From the NCBI RefSeq assembly GCF_002812205.1, contig NZ_NPEA01000004.1, positions 62,001 through 126,000 on the forward strand: a DNA stretch of 64,000 nucleotides. The letters are read 5' to 3'. Numbering within the stretch: position 1 is the stretch's first letter; each line of letters begins with the position of its first letter. This DNA is from Leptospira neocaledonica. Lineage in GTDB: Bacteria; Spirochaetota; Leptospiria; Leptospirales; Leptospiraceae. The notes under the pieces were generated by a model that did no database searches, had not been told where the DNA came from, and saw only the letters and a program-made list of their open reading frames with translations. Both the position numbers and the translations under genes were made by a program. Of the stretch, positions 17,781 to 27,559 are shown piece by piece.

Positions 17781-18761
17781 GTGTCAATTGAAAAAAAGAA
17801 ACACTTTAAACTTAGGTCTAAAAACACGTTAGCGGAACAGAAATTCAATCTTTTCGGTTTCTTACTTCTTTCCCTATTCCATTGCCAGTACCTAAATATT
17901 CCAGGTACCGGATCCGTAAAAGGATCGGAAGCAAAAAGACAGATCGATTCCGCAATCTCAAGTGCAGTAAATCTTTCTAATATACTTGTCCTCTCGAATT
18001 CAACTGCCTCCGGGACCTGCGGAGGAAGCGGCGGTGGATCTAGTTCCGGTTCCGCAAATGATCCGGAACCGAACGAAACTTTTGCAAGTGCCTACTCCAT
18101 CAATCTGAGTGGAGGTGTAGGCTATACTTTTTCTTTGACCGGTCAAATCTCCAGCAACGGAGATATTGATCTTTTTTCCTTTCTCAATACTTCCGTTAAA
18201 AAAGGAATCAGTATAAATTATGACTCTGGTGATGCAACTTGTACGATTTTTAGCACCACTAATGACCAAAGTTCAAATAATACTGCGACTCATACTTCCG
18301 ATCCTGGCTCTACCTTTCCATCATCTGGATTCGCCGGTTCGATAAATATAGGGTTTAATGCAGGTCTAGGTGGAAATACATATTACTCTTACCTAAAATG
18401 TGAAGGAACATCAGGGCAGACTTATAATTTTACAATCACGGTCGACCAAATCTATAGTTCTACCGATGGTTCGGGCTCCAGCTCGGCCACTACGGAAAAT
18501 ATCTATCTCTCCCAGGCAATCTTTGATTCTCTGATCTCTCTCGATTCCGGAAAGTCTTACACAAAAGACTCGGTCGATACATGTGTAAATGCGATACGGA
18601 CCAAAGGCAGTTTGTACGCAGTCGCAAAAGGAGAAGCGGTTAAACAAGCCGCCATCTGCGGGACATCGGCGGAAATACCGGATCGTAGTATCTTCTTAAA
18701 AGACGATTGTACATTAGAAGAAACCCATTGGATCCAGATAGATTCATTCGGAATCCCATAA
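17781..18761 (+). CDS. Lipoprotein with a PPC-like beta domain
   Basis: 326 residues from a GTG. A signal (FGFLLLSLFHC) gives a lipobox at Cys about 36. Residues about 90-230 (DPEPNETFASAYSINL, GDIDLFSFLN, TYYSYLKCEGTSGQTY) resemble the bacterial pre-peptidase C-terminal fold, used as an extracellular binding module. The C-terminal part (LSQAIFDSLISLDSGKSYT, VDTCVNAIRTKG) resembles the small lipoprotein at 47295. A Gly/Ser-rich linker follows the signal. It is divergent from the SpvB-Rhs gene with only 23 bases between annotated starts, so one of the two starts is probably further in. Confidence 0.65.
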   Translation: MSIEKKKHFKLRSKNTLAEQKFNLFGFLLLSLFHCQYLNIPGTGSVKGSEAKRQIDSAISSAVNLSNILVLSNSTASGTCGGSGGGSSSGSANDPEPNETFASAYSINLSGGVGYTFSLTGQISSNGDIDLFSFLNTSVKKGISINYDSGDATCTIFSTTNDQSSNNTATHTSDPGSTFPSSGFAGSINIGFNAGLGGNTYYSYLKCEGTSGQTYNFTITVDQIYSSTDGSGSSSATTENIYLSQAIFDSLISLDSGKSYTKDSVDTCVNAIRTKGSLYAVAKGEAVKQAAICGTSAEIPDRSIFLKDDCTLEETHWIQIDSFGIP

Positions 18762-18876
18762 ACTAAAAGAAATAAACTATTTGATAGGAATCAACCATGC
18801 TCAAAATGAAATTTCTCCGACTGGTTTGGACGAACCGGGCAAGATGTGCTGGCGTATCTTCCGATAAGACACCGGC

Positions 18877-19827
18877 ATGATACGAACGATAATTAGTAAG
18901 CATAACAAATTTAAGAATATTGTTCGCAACTTGAATACTCGATTAATCCCTTGGCGACTTCTATTAGTTGGTATTACCCTTTGTCTATCATCTCCTATTT
19001 TAGCGGCTGATTTACTTCTTTCGAACGGAGACGGGTTCATTCTAGATTTAATTTCCGAAGATGAACGAGCCGTCACTGTTTCTTGGAAAAACAGGGTCTA
19101 TGTGATTCCCAGATCCGAAATTTTGAAAGTAGATGCCAGCCGAAAAGGACCTCATACTTCTTATCGAACCTCACATTTCATCCTGAAAGATAGTACATCT
19201 ATACGTGGAGTTTTAGCCGAAGAAAAAGAAACTTCTTATACGGTTAAAACCGATTTAGGCTATTTGGATATAGATAAGTCTCGGATTAAGAATTCAAAAA
19301 TTCCCCAGGACCAAGATGCAAAACTTCCTTTAGAATTTTTAAGCGAGAAAATGACCCAGCCTGAAACTAAATGGGGAGGATCTCTTTCTACTTACGGCGG
19401 AATCGGATCTATCTCAAATTCTGCTCCTCTATGGTTATCCGGCTCTTTGTTTATCGAACCAGCTTACTTTAAATTAGGAGAAAGAAATCAACTTGGTATC
19501 AGAGTTGATGCACTTGGATCAACGGGCGGAACAAATACAAGATATTCCGTACTGATGCCGGAGATTTATCTGTTTAGAGGATTCGGATTTTCCGAAGAAA
19601 GAAACTTTTACCTATCTATCGGACTAGGACCTGCGGCGGTTCAATCTAAATCCGGGGGTGAAACACAGTCCGGAATAGTTCCTGGTGCTCATTTAGAAAT
19701 CGGTTACCAAGGTTGGAAATGGGATACAAGCTTTCTCAGAATTGGAGGGAAGGTTTTATGCTTCGCAGATGCCACTTCTCCATTTTGTACGGCGGGTTTG
19801 GAATTTTCTTTTGGAGCGAGACTATGA
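18877..19827 (+). CDS. Outer-membrane beta-barrel-like protein
   Basis: 316 residues. A signal peptide ends SSPILAAD. Residues 35-140 are a beta-rich periplasmic-type domain (LLLSNGDGFILDLISEDERA, YVIPRSEILKVDASRKG). From about 165 on, alternating aromatic/polar strands (GSLSTYGGIGSIS, GSLFIEPAYFKLG, NFYLSIGLGPAAV) end in GLEFSFGARL, typical of a small outer-membrane barrel. It opens a rightward operon: its stop overlaps the next start (ATGA). Exact barrel family unknown. Confidence 0.65.
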   Translation: MIRTIISKHNKFKNIVRNLNTRLIPWRLLLVGITLCLSSPILAADLLLSNGDGFILDLISEDERAVTVSWKNRVYVIPRSEILKVDASRKGPHTSYRTSHFILKDSTSIRGVLAEEKETSYTVKTDLGYLDIDKSRIKNSKIPQDQDAKLPLEFLSEKMTQPETKWGGSLSTYGGIGSISNSAPLWLSGSLFIEPAYFKLGERNQLGIRVDALGSTGGTNTRYSVLMPEIYLFRGFGFSEERNFYLSIGLGPAAVQSKSGGETQSGIVPGAHLEIGYQGWKWDTSFLRIGGKVLCFADATSPFCTAGLEFSFGARL

Positions 19828-21239
19828 GAACCATACCTACCAAAATTTTTAATTATAGCAGTTCGTTTTTTTGCAAAGGTATTCGATTCTATCTTTTCAT
19901 CTTACTCGTTACTACATTTGGTTGTGATTCCCCTTTCGCATGGGGAGAAGATAATAACGATTTAAAAGTTGATTCATTTTGGATACAACCAGGCTCTACT
20001 AAAATTACCGTGAACTTGAAATGCTCTGCTGAGTCAGATGCATACGCATATGCGATAGGATCTTCTGAATCACAAATCAGTATGAGTTTATCACAAGCGA
20101 AGGCACATTATCTTCCAATACAAGATCTAACTCCGGATTCAAATTATACTTTGGTTTTTGGATGTGGAAAAATATCTAACTCAAATCCTACTCGAATCCC
20201 TTTTACTACTTGGGTTAGTGACCAACCAATAGTTTCCAGAGGAATTTACTTAGTCGGTGGTGTGGACGGAAATGGGTATCCAATCGCTGAGATTGATTTA
20301 TTCGATCCAGTAGAGTCAAAATGGTATCCTGCATTTACTTCCATTCCTACGCCTCGAAGTTTTGCTCTTACCATCTATCATAAGGGAAAAATTTTCGTGA
20401 TGGGTGGAGCAAAGCGGGCTTCAGGAGGAAGCTGGACTGTAACGAATGAAGTAGAAGCTTTCGATCCGTTTACAAAGACCTGGACGACTCTTGCTCCGAT
20501 GCCTTCTACTTTACATGGAGCCGTCGGCGGAAGCTCAGGAGATGAAATCTACGCAATCGCAGGAAGCACTTCCCTAAATACTACATCTGGAACTCTTTTG
20601 AATACGGTTTATCGCTTTTACCCGGAAATAGGTTTAACCGGTACTTGGGCGAGTCCTTTCACTTCCCAAACCTCTATATTTCCGAAAATTGATATGTCGG
20701 GCTGTGTATTTGATGGAACCTTTTATTTTACCGGAGGTAGACAATACAATGATGGCTCCGCATCGGCAACATCAGATAGCTATATCCCTTCTTTAAATGC
20801 TACTTCAGCCATAACAGAATCATCCTTAATTACAGCAAGACACGGTGCTGCAATCGCTTGTTACCGTCCACAGACTGGGGATCCTAGTCCAGGAGCTTCA
20901 AAATACGTTTTGATCGCAGGGGGATCGAGTGGATCTAATTTTTTTCAACCAGCTACTAGTGTAACTCCGGTATCAAACTATGAAGTTTACGCAATATCAA
21001 CTACAACTAATGCTTATGCTACAGGACCATCACTTTTACAAGCATTGTACTTTCCTGCAATGGAAATTTCTTATGATCTAAATCAAGCTTACGTTTTCGG
21101 TGGAGCTTCATCTATCAATGTTCCAACTGATTTTGTTTATTCAATCGGATTATCAAATCCGACTGCTGGTCCTTGGACTCTCTCCACCCAAAGAATGCCA
21201 CGAGCACGCTATGGTCACAAGGCGGTAATATTAAGATGA
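19824..21239 (+). CDS. Kelch-repeat lipoprotein
   Basis: 471 residues from ATG 19824, which overlaps the previous stop as ATGA; longer in-frame starts lie inside the barrel gene and are rejected. The signal ends in VTTFGC, a lipobox. Residues about 45-140 look like a fibronectin-type beta domain (KVDSFWIQPGSTKITV, LPIQDLTPDSNYTLVF). Residues 145-470 hold about five Kelch repeats (GIYLVGGV, KIFVMGGAK, YAIAGSTS, FYFTGGRQY, YVFGGASS), forming a beta-propeller. It is probably surface-exposed or periplasmic and works with the operon's barrel. Confidence 0.8.
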   Translation: MRTIPTKIFNYSSSFFCKGIRFYLFILLVTTFGCDSPFAWGEDNNDLKVDSFWIQPGSTKITVNLKCSAESDAYAYAIGSSESQISMSLSQAKAHYLPIQDLTPDSNYTLVFGCGKISNSNPTRIPFTTWVSDQPIVSRGIYLVGGVDGNGYPIAEIDLFDPVESKWYPAFTSIPTPRSFALTIYHKGKIFVMGGAKRASGGSWTVTNEVEAFDPFTKTWTTLAPMPSTLHGAVGGSSGDEIYAIAGSTSLNTTSGTLLNTVYRFYPEIGLTGTWASPFTSQTSIFPKIDMSGCVFDGTFYFTGGRQYNDGSASATSDSYIPSLNATSAITESSLITARHGAAIACYRPQTGDPSPGASKYVLIAGGSSGSNFFQPATSVTPVSNYEVYAISTTTNAYATGPSLLQALYFPAMEISYDLNQAYVFGGASSINVPTDFVYSIGLSNPTAGPWTLSTQRMPRARYGHKAVILR

Positions 21240-21868
21240 GATTTACGTTCAAAATTGCCTTCAGTCTTTTATTCTATATTCTATTTTCTTTTGTATCTGG
21301 AATATCTTCTGAAGAAGACAGCGTTCAATCGCAAATTAGAAGCTTAATCAACTTTGGAAAATACCAAGAAGCAGAAGAAATTTTAAAACCTTTATTAGAA
21401 AATAATCCGACCGATGTAACTTTAGGTCTTTTTCAGACTGAAATCTGGATTGGAATAGGGGAAAGCCTCTACCAAAGAAAGCAGTATAAAAGTTCCTTTC
21501 CTTATTTTTCAAAGGCATTCGATGCTTGGCCGAGCCATCCCTTATTACGTTCTCGTTATGAAGAGTTAAAAGGAAAAAAGTTAGTAGATCAAGTTAAAGT
21601 CGAAACGCCGCCAAAAGTCGGTAAGTTATCTATTGAATCTCAGACAAAAAATACCTTAATAGTTTTAGCTGATCCAGAAATTATAGAATTAACTAATCAA
21701 CTTAAAGACAAATTGAAATCAAGGATTAATGAGTTAGAGCAGATAACCGTAGGCCCCGATAAAAAGACAGATTTCTTTAATATTCCGCAAATATGGATTC
21801 TATCTTTATTAGGAATCTCACTTTTGATTAATTTATTTCTATCGGTATTATTCTTCAGAAAGAGTTAG
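21236..21868 (+). CDS. TPR-type protein with signal and C-terminal membrane anchor
   Basis: 210 residues from ATG 21236 (ATGA overlap with the Kelch gene). The N-terminal signal (FKIAFSLLFYILFSFVSG) is followed by TPR-like helices (KYQEAEEILKPLLENNPTD, YKSSFPYFSKAFDAWPSHP), a coiled Lys/Glu stretch, and a terminal membrane helix (ILSLLGISLLINLFLSVLFF). The layout suits an inner-membrane scaffold facing the periplasm. Its operon partners are envelope proteins, so an assembly role is reasonable but inferred. Confidence 0.65.
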   Translation: MRFTFKIAFSLLFYILFSFVSGISSEEDSVQSQIRSLINFGKYQEAEEILKPLLENNPTDVTLGLFQTEIWIGIGESLYQRKQYKSSFPYFSKAFDAWPSHPLLRSRYEELKGKKLVDQVKVETPPKVGKLSIESQTKNTLIVLADPEIIELTNQLKDKLKSRINELEQITVGPDKKTDFFNIPQIWILSLLGISLLINLFLSVLFFRKS

Positions 21869-21869
21869 A

Positions 21870-22496
21870 ATGAAATACTCCTCCCTATTTCTCATATTTT
21901 TAATAGTAAATTGTGTCAATAGATACGGAACAATAAAAACCGAATCTAATGGCTCAAATCCATCGACATCAATTATTAATTTCGAAGCGTTACGTATAAA
22001 TGGGTATTATTCTGGTAGAGTAAAATTAAAGAAATTAGATAAATTCGGCAAGGCAACTGTTCTACATCTAAATGGAATTATAGACTTCAACCTTTCCGAT
22101 ACACTTAGAAAACAGCTAGCAAACGTGGAACTAGAAAATGGGATATACAAGGGAGAAATTATTATATCAAATAGAAATAATCAATTTTTCCAATATGCAG
22201 TCGAAGGAGAAGCTTCTATTGTGTTTGACTCGGAGGACCATAAAGAATTTGGAGGAAAATTTGGTGGACCTTGCATTCAAAAGGAATTTTCAAAATTAAT
22301 TTGCCGTGACCTGGTTCTTTCAGGAAATTCTTTTAACTTCTCAATAGAAGATTTACAAAGCGACGAATTTTCTTTTCTATTAACTTTCGCTATTCTTACC
22401 TTTCCTGCTTATACAACATTTAAGATCGGCTTACCTATACCTTTATTTGGATTTTGGGGATATAATCGGAATTTAATTATTAAAGAAATATTATAG
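21870..22496 (+). CDS. Lipoprotein of unknown function
   Basis: 208 residues with signal MKYSSLFLIFLIVNC. The body is beta-rich (GYYSGRVKLKKLDKFGKATV, ENGIYKGEIIISNRN), and a hydrophobic segment lies near the end (FLLTFAILTFPAYTTFKIGL). The overall plan matches the lipoproteins at 9336 and 10047 next to the Rhs locus, suggesting a recurring family. It starts one base after the TPR gene's stop. Confidence 0.6.
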   Translation: MKYSSLFLIFLIVNCVNRYGTIKTESNGSNPSTSIINFEALRINGYYSGRVKLKKLDKFGKATVLHLNGIIDFNLSDTLRKQLANVELENGIYKGEIIISNRNNQFFQYAVEGEASIVFDSEDHKEFGGKFGGPCIQKEFSKLICRDLVLSGNSFNFSIEDLQSDEFSFLLTFAILTFPAYTTFKIGLPIPLFGFWGYNRNLIIKEIL

Positions 22497-22525
22497 TGAA
22501 ACTTGAAAAAAATTAAAGAGCCAGA

Positions 22526-22846
22526 ATGAAACCATTTCCTTTTCCCTCAATAATAATCTTTACTATTATACTTTTAGGGACCAACTGCTTTGCAGTTCCT
22601 ACGAATGAAAGAACTGCCTGCCGATACAGACTCAACAATACTGCAAGCTTAGTGAGTAATGATAGTTGTAATTTCGCCACTGGTGAGTTGTTAATTTATT
22701 CTGATCCATCCTCAACTTCGGAGCAAAAGGGAAAGGCAGGCTTCAATTCAATGCTCTTTCTTTCAGAATGCGTAGAATACCATAAAAGACTCGAAGAATG
22801 TAATAAGGAAATTAATAAATATATTCCAACGCTACACCCTCAATAA
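22526..22846 (+). CDS. Small four-Cys lipoprotein
   Basis: 106 residues with signal (SIIIFTIILLGTNC) and mature Cys residues in TACRYR, NDSCNF, LSECVEY and LEECNKE. The layout resembles other short leptospiral Cys lipoproteins in the window. It ends the operon begun at 18877, 29 bases after the previous gene. No function recognised. Its 3' end overlaps by a few bases the antisense gene fragment at 22840. Confidence 0.6.
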   Translation: MKPFPFPSIIIFTIILLGTNCFAVPTNERTACRYRLNNTASLVSNDSCNFATGELLIYSDPSSTSEQKGKAGFNSMLFLSECVEYHKRLEECNKEINKYIPTLHPQ

Positions 22847-23028
22847 AGAGTCATTACCCCCGGATATACCCTCTTAATCACATCATGCCATTTATCATCA
22901 GGAATCCCAGTAAACCACTTCTCTATTGCTTTCGTTAACAAGGCTTCATTCAGTTTATCGCCTTCGATAGAAACTTCACCTACGGCCAGTATTCCACCAT
23001 CTTCAACGGAAATTCGAATTAATTCCGC
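22840..23028 (-). pseudogene. C-terminal fragment of an unidentified gene
   Basis: A 62-codon open stretch on the minus strand follows an in-frame TAA and has no start. It reads ELIRISVEDGGILAVGEVSI, LLTKAIEKWFTGIPDDKW and HDVIKRVYPGVMTLY before TGA. The sequence is protein-like but headless, so I take it as the remaining 3' end of a deleted gene. Together with the hairpin at 23121 it fills the otherwise gene-free 22847-23186 interval. Confidence 0.5.
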
Positions 23029-23120
23029 TTACCCCGTCACTACAGCGAATTTCTATACAAAGCCTTACATTGATGGGAGTGATTACTTAGAATGGTAAAT
23101 CATATTTTTCGATTTGTCTA

Positions 23121-23163
23121 CATTGGCACCCGTTTAGCGGATCTACAATATCGGGTACCAATG
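23121..23163. terminator. Hairpin downstream of the metal-efflux operon
   Basis: CATTGGCACCCG and CGGGTACCAATG form a 12-base inverted repeat with one mismatch and a 19-base loop. It lies 23 bases beyond the stop of the last operon gene (23187, minus strand). No T-run follows, so it may be a pause or mRNA 3'-end stabilising structure rather than a classic terminator. Confidence 0.5.
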
Positions 23164-23186
23164 TTTTCTAAAGATAAGACTAACTC

Positions 23187-23561
23187 CTACTCTTTCAGAT
23201 CTTTAAACACACCCGAAAAATTAGCATCGAATACCTCACCATCGTCAGATAGTAGAATAAAAAGATTCTTATTCAATTTCTGATTCGTGAATCTAATAAT
23301 ATAGTAACCACTTCCTTCTTTTTTGATTGCTCTAGAGGTTACGGCTTTATCGTTCCATGTCGCATCCAGCTCGACTCCTTCTATTTTTTCTTTCTTGGAG
23401 ATAATGGAAGCGACACCTTTCGCAGCAGCAGAGATTGCCTCTTTTTTTCCGAGTTTTCCCGCTTCTTCATGTTTATGGTCACCGTGAGCATATACGTTTG
23501 CACCAACCAGCAGTCCGATAATCGAAAATGCGAGTGCAGTGTTTAAAAATTTGTTTTTCAT
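23187..23561 (-). CDS. DUF6488-like exported protein of the metal operon
   Basis: 124 residues from ATG 23561, chosen because AAAGGAAAA precedes it and it starts a proper signal peptide (MKNKFLNTALAFSIIGLLVG). The mature protein begins AHGDHKHEEAG, a His-rich metal-binding stretch, followed by a small alpha-beta domain (DATWNDKAVTSRAIKKEG, YYIIRFTNQKLNKNLFILL) resembling DUF6488 proteins that accompany metal transporters. It is 31 bases behind the HupE gene. A periplasmic metal-buffering or sensing role is likely by context. Confidence 0.7.
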   Translation of the reverse strand: MKNKFLNTALAFSIIGLLVGANVYAHGDHKHEEAGKLGKKEAISAAAKGVASIISKKEKIEGVELDATWNDKAVTSRAIKKEGSGYYIIRFTNQKLNKNLFILLSDDGEVFDANFSGVFKDLKE

Positions 23562-23592
23562 AGTTTTTCCTTTATTAATTATTTTGATTCTT

Positions 23593-24420
23593 TTAATGAG
23601 TATGTGTCGTTCCATCACCATGGGTGTGAGCATTTTCGTTTAACAGTATCTTCTTCTTGTATCCTTCCAGGGCGGAAGGTTTTGATTCTGCCTGCATTTC
23701 CTCATGAACATGATGATGATCGTCCCGATTCAAAGGGAAATCATCCGGATATGCGGAATGCGAGTAACCATGCAATTGCATAATAAATAGTAATGCACCG
23801 ACGAATAAGAGACCGGAATTTGCCAATTTACTGAAGCTTTGGAAGGATTGTGTTTTTCTCCAACCGGATAAGAGAAGGATCATCAATCCAAGAGCAAATA
23901 TCTGCCCTGCTTCCACTCCTACATTAAACGCAAGAATATTCCAAACAAGACCTTCTTCCTGCAAAGGTAACTGTTGCAAACGTGTAGAAAGACCGAATCC
24001 GTGAATTAGACCAAACGCAAAAACCATCCACAATAGGTTCGGCGATTCGGTATTCAGATATTTCTTAAATCCATCCAAATTATCGAAGCCCTTATACACT
24101 ACGGTGAGTGCAATAAAAGCGTCTATTAGAAAGTAATTGGCTTGAATACCGTATAATGTGGCGAAGATCAAAGTGATCGAATGTCCTACGGTAAAAGCAG
24201 TGATAAACTTGAATACGTCTTTGAACTTAGTAAGAAAGAAGATCACTCCGAATAAGAAAAGCAAATGATCGTATCCGGTCAACATATGAGAGGCCCCAAG
24301 CTCGAAGTATTGCCAGGACCCTGCATCCAATATTTTTTGTTTATCCGCATCCGACATACCATGAGCGAAAGTATCCGCACCGATGAGTAGAATGGATAAT
24401 ATATACAGTATATTTTTCAT
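23593..24420 (-). CDS. hupE: HupE/UreJ-family metal permease
   Basis: 275 residues from ATG 24420, preceded by GAGGAAATAAA; the longer frame to 24495 is rejected. A signal peptide ends TFAHG. About six membrane segments follow. The diagnostic motifs are GYDHLLFLFGV with its His-Asp-His, FTVGHSITL and FGLIHGFGLS, characteristic of HupE/UreJ_2 nickel or cobalt transporters. The C-terminal tail is His-rich (DDHHHVHEEM, AHTHGDGTTHTH). It sits 43 bases after the RND pump gene, so uptake or re-import may be balanced with efflux in one transcript. Confidence 0.85.
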   Translation of the reverse strand: MKNILYILSILLIGADTFAHGMSDADKQKILDAGSWQYFELGASHMLTGYDHLLFLFGVIFFLTKFKDVFKFITAFTVGHSITLIFATLYGIQANYFLIDAFIALTVVYKGFDNLDGFKKYLNTESPNLLWMVFAFGLIHGFGLSTRLQQLPLQEEGLVWNILAFNVGVEAGQIFALGLMILLLSGWRKTQSFQSFSKLANSGLLFVGALLFIMQLHGYSHSAYPDDFPLNRDDHHHVHEEMQAESKPSALEGYKKKILLNENAHTHGDGTTHTH

Positions 24421-24463
24421 TTTATTTCCTCGAATCTTATTAAAGAGTTTTAATTTACACATT

Positions 24464-27400
24464 TTATTTTCGAATCCTTCTCGCAAATTTCGCATATACT
24501 ACCGGTATCATGATGAGGGTAAGAGCGCTTGCGCTGATCAGTCCACCGATAACGACTGTCGCCAAAGGTCTTTGCACTTCGGAACCCGGCGATGTGGACA
24601 ATGCCATCGGTAAAAATCCGATCGATGCTAATAACGCTGTGGTTAATACAGGTCGAAGTCTATGCTCTGCCGCCTTGGCGATCGCCTGTTCCGGTTCTTC
24701 TCCCGCATGCTCCGCCTCTTTCGCGAAAGAAACTAGTACAAGTCCGTTCAAGATCGCAACCCCGAATAAGGCGATAAATCCGATCCCTGCGGAAATACTG
24801 AAAGGCATTCCTCTTAATAAAAGCGAAAATACTCCGCCGGTCACTGCAAACGGAACATTCAAGAAAATGATCAAGGTCGGATATATCTCTTTAAACGCAG
24901 TGAATAAGATTATGAAAATTGCAACCAATGTCACTGGAACAACTACAAGCAACGTGTTCCGGGCTGACTGGTATTTTTCAAAATCCCCACCGAGTTCGTA
25001 TCTGTAACCTGGAGGGAAAATAATCTTTGATAGAACTTTTTTCTCCACTCGATTCACTGTGCTTAGCATATCGCTTCCTCTCACATTGAATTGAACGAGT
25101 GCGTATCTGTTCTGGTCTTCGTGATTGATTTGAACGGGTCCGTCTTCTATGGATATGTCTGCGAGTTCTCCGAGAGTCACGATCCTACCACCGATCCCGA
25201 CCGGTAAGGTTTTGAGACTGATCAGGTCCTTTTCGAAATTCCAATCGGACACAACGGCTACATCGAAACGTTTCGGTCCTTCAAAAACTACACCCACTTT
25301 ATGACCTGCGGATAAAGATTCAGCAATCTGATTCAGGTTTTCCATCTCGAATCCGTATCTGGCCATTGCTTCTCTTTTTGGCCGAATCTTTAAATAACCT
25401 AATCCGGTAAGTTGCTCTATCCTTAAATCTGCGACTCCTTCTATGTTTTTAGAATGAGCTGCGATTTTTTCAGCGAATGACTTTAAGGTTTTCAGGTCCT
25501 CTCCGAAAATTTTGATCCCTACATCGGCCCGAATTCCCTGCATCATCTCGTTTGTTCTCATTTGGATCGGTTGAGAAACTCCTACTGCGACTTCAGGCAC
25601 TGCCTTAGAGACCACTTTTGAAATTTCCTCTTCCAATTCTAGTTTGGAAAATCTCCACTCGCTTTGCGGCTTCAATTCCAAGAATACATCCGATTTATCG
25701 ATCCCCATCGGTTCGTTAGCAAGTTCCGGAGATCCTGTTTTAGAAACGATGCTTGAGATCTCCGGAAATTTCTCTAAAAGGATTTTTTCTATCTTTAGAG
25801 TAGTATCCAAAGATTGTTTCAAGGAGCTGGAAGGCAGACGGGAAATTTCCAGAAGAATGGAACCTTCGTCCAAGGTAGGCATAAATTCCGCACCGATGAA
25901 CACGAATCCAAGGATGGAAAGGGAAAAAACACCTAACACAGAATAAGCGACTCTTCTCGAATTCTCCATACATTTTTTTAGGAAAGGGGAATACCAAGCG
26001 CTGATCCTTCTAAAGAAAGGTGTTTCTTCCTGCCTATTACTTTTGGGGTCTATAAAGTAAGAGGCTAAGACTGGGATCAATGTTAAGGTTAAGATAAACG
26101 CGCCGATCATCGCAAATAAAACGGTAAGCGCCATCGGAATGAACATCTTTCCTTCCGTTCCTGACAAGGTAAGAATCGGAAGATACACGATCCCTATGAT
26201 AATCTCTCCATAGATCGTGGCTTTTCTCACTTCCATGGTAGCGCTCATGATGATATCAAGTCGTTCTTCCTGGTTTAATCTTCTCCCTTTCTGTTTTGCT
26301 ACTTCGGATAATCTTCTAAAAGAGTTCTCCACCAAAATCACAGCCCCATCCACGATAAGTCCGAAGTCGATCGCTCCTAAAGACATTAAATTCGCGGTTT
26401 GATCCCGAAACTTCATGATAGAAAGAGCGAAGAACATTGCAAAAGGAATAGTTAATGCGATTACAAGACCGGATCTAAGATCTCCGATCATTAAAAGAAG
26501 TATGATCATCACAAGGATCGCACCTTCTCCCAAGTTCCAAAGGACAGTGTTAATCGTACTCTTTACCATGAGGGAACGATCATAGAAGGGTTCTATCTCC
26601 ATTCCGGCAGGTAATATTTTCTTAATCTCTTCTAGCTTGTTACGCACATTCTCGGTTACCTGAAGTGCATTTTCGTTTACAAGCATAAGAGCCATAGATC
26701 CTACCACTTCTCCTTTCCCGTCGGAAGTTGCCCCACCTTTGCGGAGAAGATACCCTTCCTCCAGCTTGGCAACAGTGGATAGATAGATCGGAAATCCGTC
26801 GGAGGTCCTACCAATAGAGATCTTGGAAAAATCCGCAGTGTTCTTTAAAAGGCCTTCCGTTCCGATCACTACATGTTCCTTATCCTTCTCTATATAACCT
26901 CCTCCCGCAGAGGCATTGTTTACAAGGACTGCGTCCGCAATATCTTTTACTCCGAGCCCGAGAGACGCAAGCTTTGGAATATCCGCGACAATCCTATATT
27001 GTTTCACCCTCCCTCCGAAAGTATTTACCTCCACCACTCCCGGAACTGTCTTCAAGATAGGATTGATAAACCAGTTCAGATATGTGGTAAGTTCGATCAG
27101 GGAATGAGTCTTACTTTTCAAAACAAATTGGTAAACTTCTCCTAACCCTGTGGAGATCGGTCCGATCTGCGGTCTTCCGTAATTGGGCGGGATTTGGTTG
27201 GAAACATCCACAAGCTTTTCGCTAACGAGTTGCCTACTTAGATATAAGTCCGCGCCTTCTTTAAAAACGACTGTGACAATGGAAAATCCATAACGGGAAA
27301 TCGCTCTCACCTCGTCCACTTTCGGAATTCCGGAAACGGCTCTTTCCACCGGATAAGTAACGTATTGTTCTATCTCTAAAGTGGAAAGTGCCGGAGCGGT

Positions 27401-27559
27401 AGTGATAATATCCACCTGCACATTCGTGATATCAGGCACCGCATCTATCTTAAGCTTTCTTGCGGAGTCTATCCCGACTAAAAGTAGTAAGGCGGAAAAA
27501 CCCAAAACATAGATCCGGTTATGAAGGCTCCAACGAACGATAGAAGTAAGAAACTCCAT
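24464..27559 (-). CDS. czcA: Heavy-metal efflux RND pump, CzcA type
   Basis: 1031 residues, the normal length for the family. It opens with an N-terminal membrane helix and the AVPDITNVQVDI block, and has two large periplasmic loops and twelve expected membrane segments. The transmembrane-4 motif DFGLIVDGAVILVEN (about 398-412) contains the Asp-Asp-Glu set seen in divalent-cation (Zn/Co/Cd/Ni) HME pumps rather than the Cu/Ag subtype. It exports cations from periplasm or cytoplasm through the adaptor (28716) and outer-membrane channel (30029). Its start touches the adaptor's stop. No metal sensor gene is visible nearby. Confidence 0.9.
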   Translation of the reverse strand: MEFLTSIVRWSLHNRIYVLGFSALLLLVGIDSARKLKIDAVPDITNVQVDIITTAPALSTLEIEQYVTYPVERAVSGIPKVDEVRAISRYGFSIVTVVFKEGADLYLSRQLVSEKLVDVSNQIPPNYGRPQIGPISTGLGEVYQFVLKSKTHSLIELTTYLNWFINPILKTVPGVVEVNTFGGRVKQYRIVADIPKLASLGLGVKDIADAVLVNNASAGGGYIEKDKEHVVIGTEGLLKNTADFSKISIGRTSDGFPIYLSTVAKLEEGYLLRKGGATSDGKGEVVGSMALMLVNENALQVTENVRNKLEEIKKILPAGMEIEPFYDRSLMVKSTINTVLWNLGEGAILVMIILLLMIGDLRSGLVIALTIPFAMFFALSIMKFRDQTANLMSLGAIDFGLIVDGAVILVENSFRRLSEVAKQKGRRLNQEERLDIIMSATMEVRKATIYGEIIIGIVYLPILTLSGTEGKMFIPMALTVLFAMIGAFILTLTLIPVLASYFIDPKSNRQEETPFFRRISAWYSPFLKKCMENSRRVAYSVLGVFSLSILGFVFIGAEFMPTLDEGSILLEISRLPSSSLKQSLDTTLKIEKILLEKFPEISSIVSKTGSPELANEPMGIDKSDVFLELKPQSEWRFSKLELEEEISKVVSKAVPEVAVGVSQPIQMRTNEMMQGIRADVGIKIFGEDLKTLKSFAEKIAAHSKNIEGVADLRIEQLTGLGYLKIRPKREAMARYGFEMENLNQIAESLSAGHKVGVVFEGPKRFDVAVVSDWNFEKDLISLKTLPVGIGGRIVTLGELADISIEDGPVQINHEDQNRYALVQFNVRGSDMLSTVNRVEKKVLSKIIFPPGYRYELGGDFEKYQSARNTLLVVVPVTLVAIFIILFTAFKEIYPTLIIFLNVPFAVTGGVFSLLLRGMPFSISAGIGFIALFGVAILNGLVLVSFAKEAEHAGEEPEQAIAKAAEHRLRPVLTTALLASIGFLPMALSTSPGSEVQRPLATVVIGGLISASALTLIMIPVVYAKFARRIRK

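Noticed and set aside
24510..25007. 165-codon plus-strand frame, with others along the RND and CzcB genes
   Set aside because: All lie antisense to well-supported efflux genes and have no family features.
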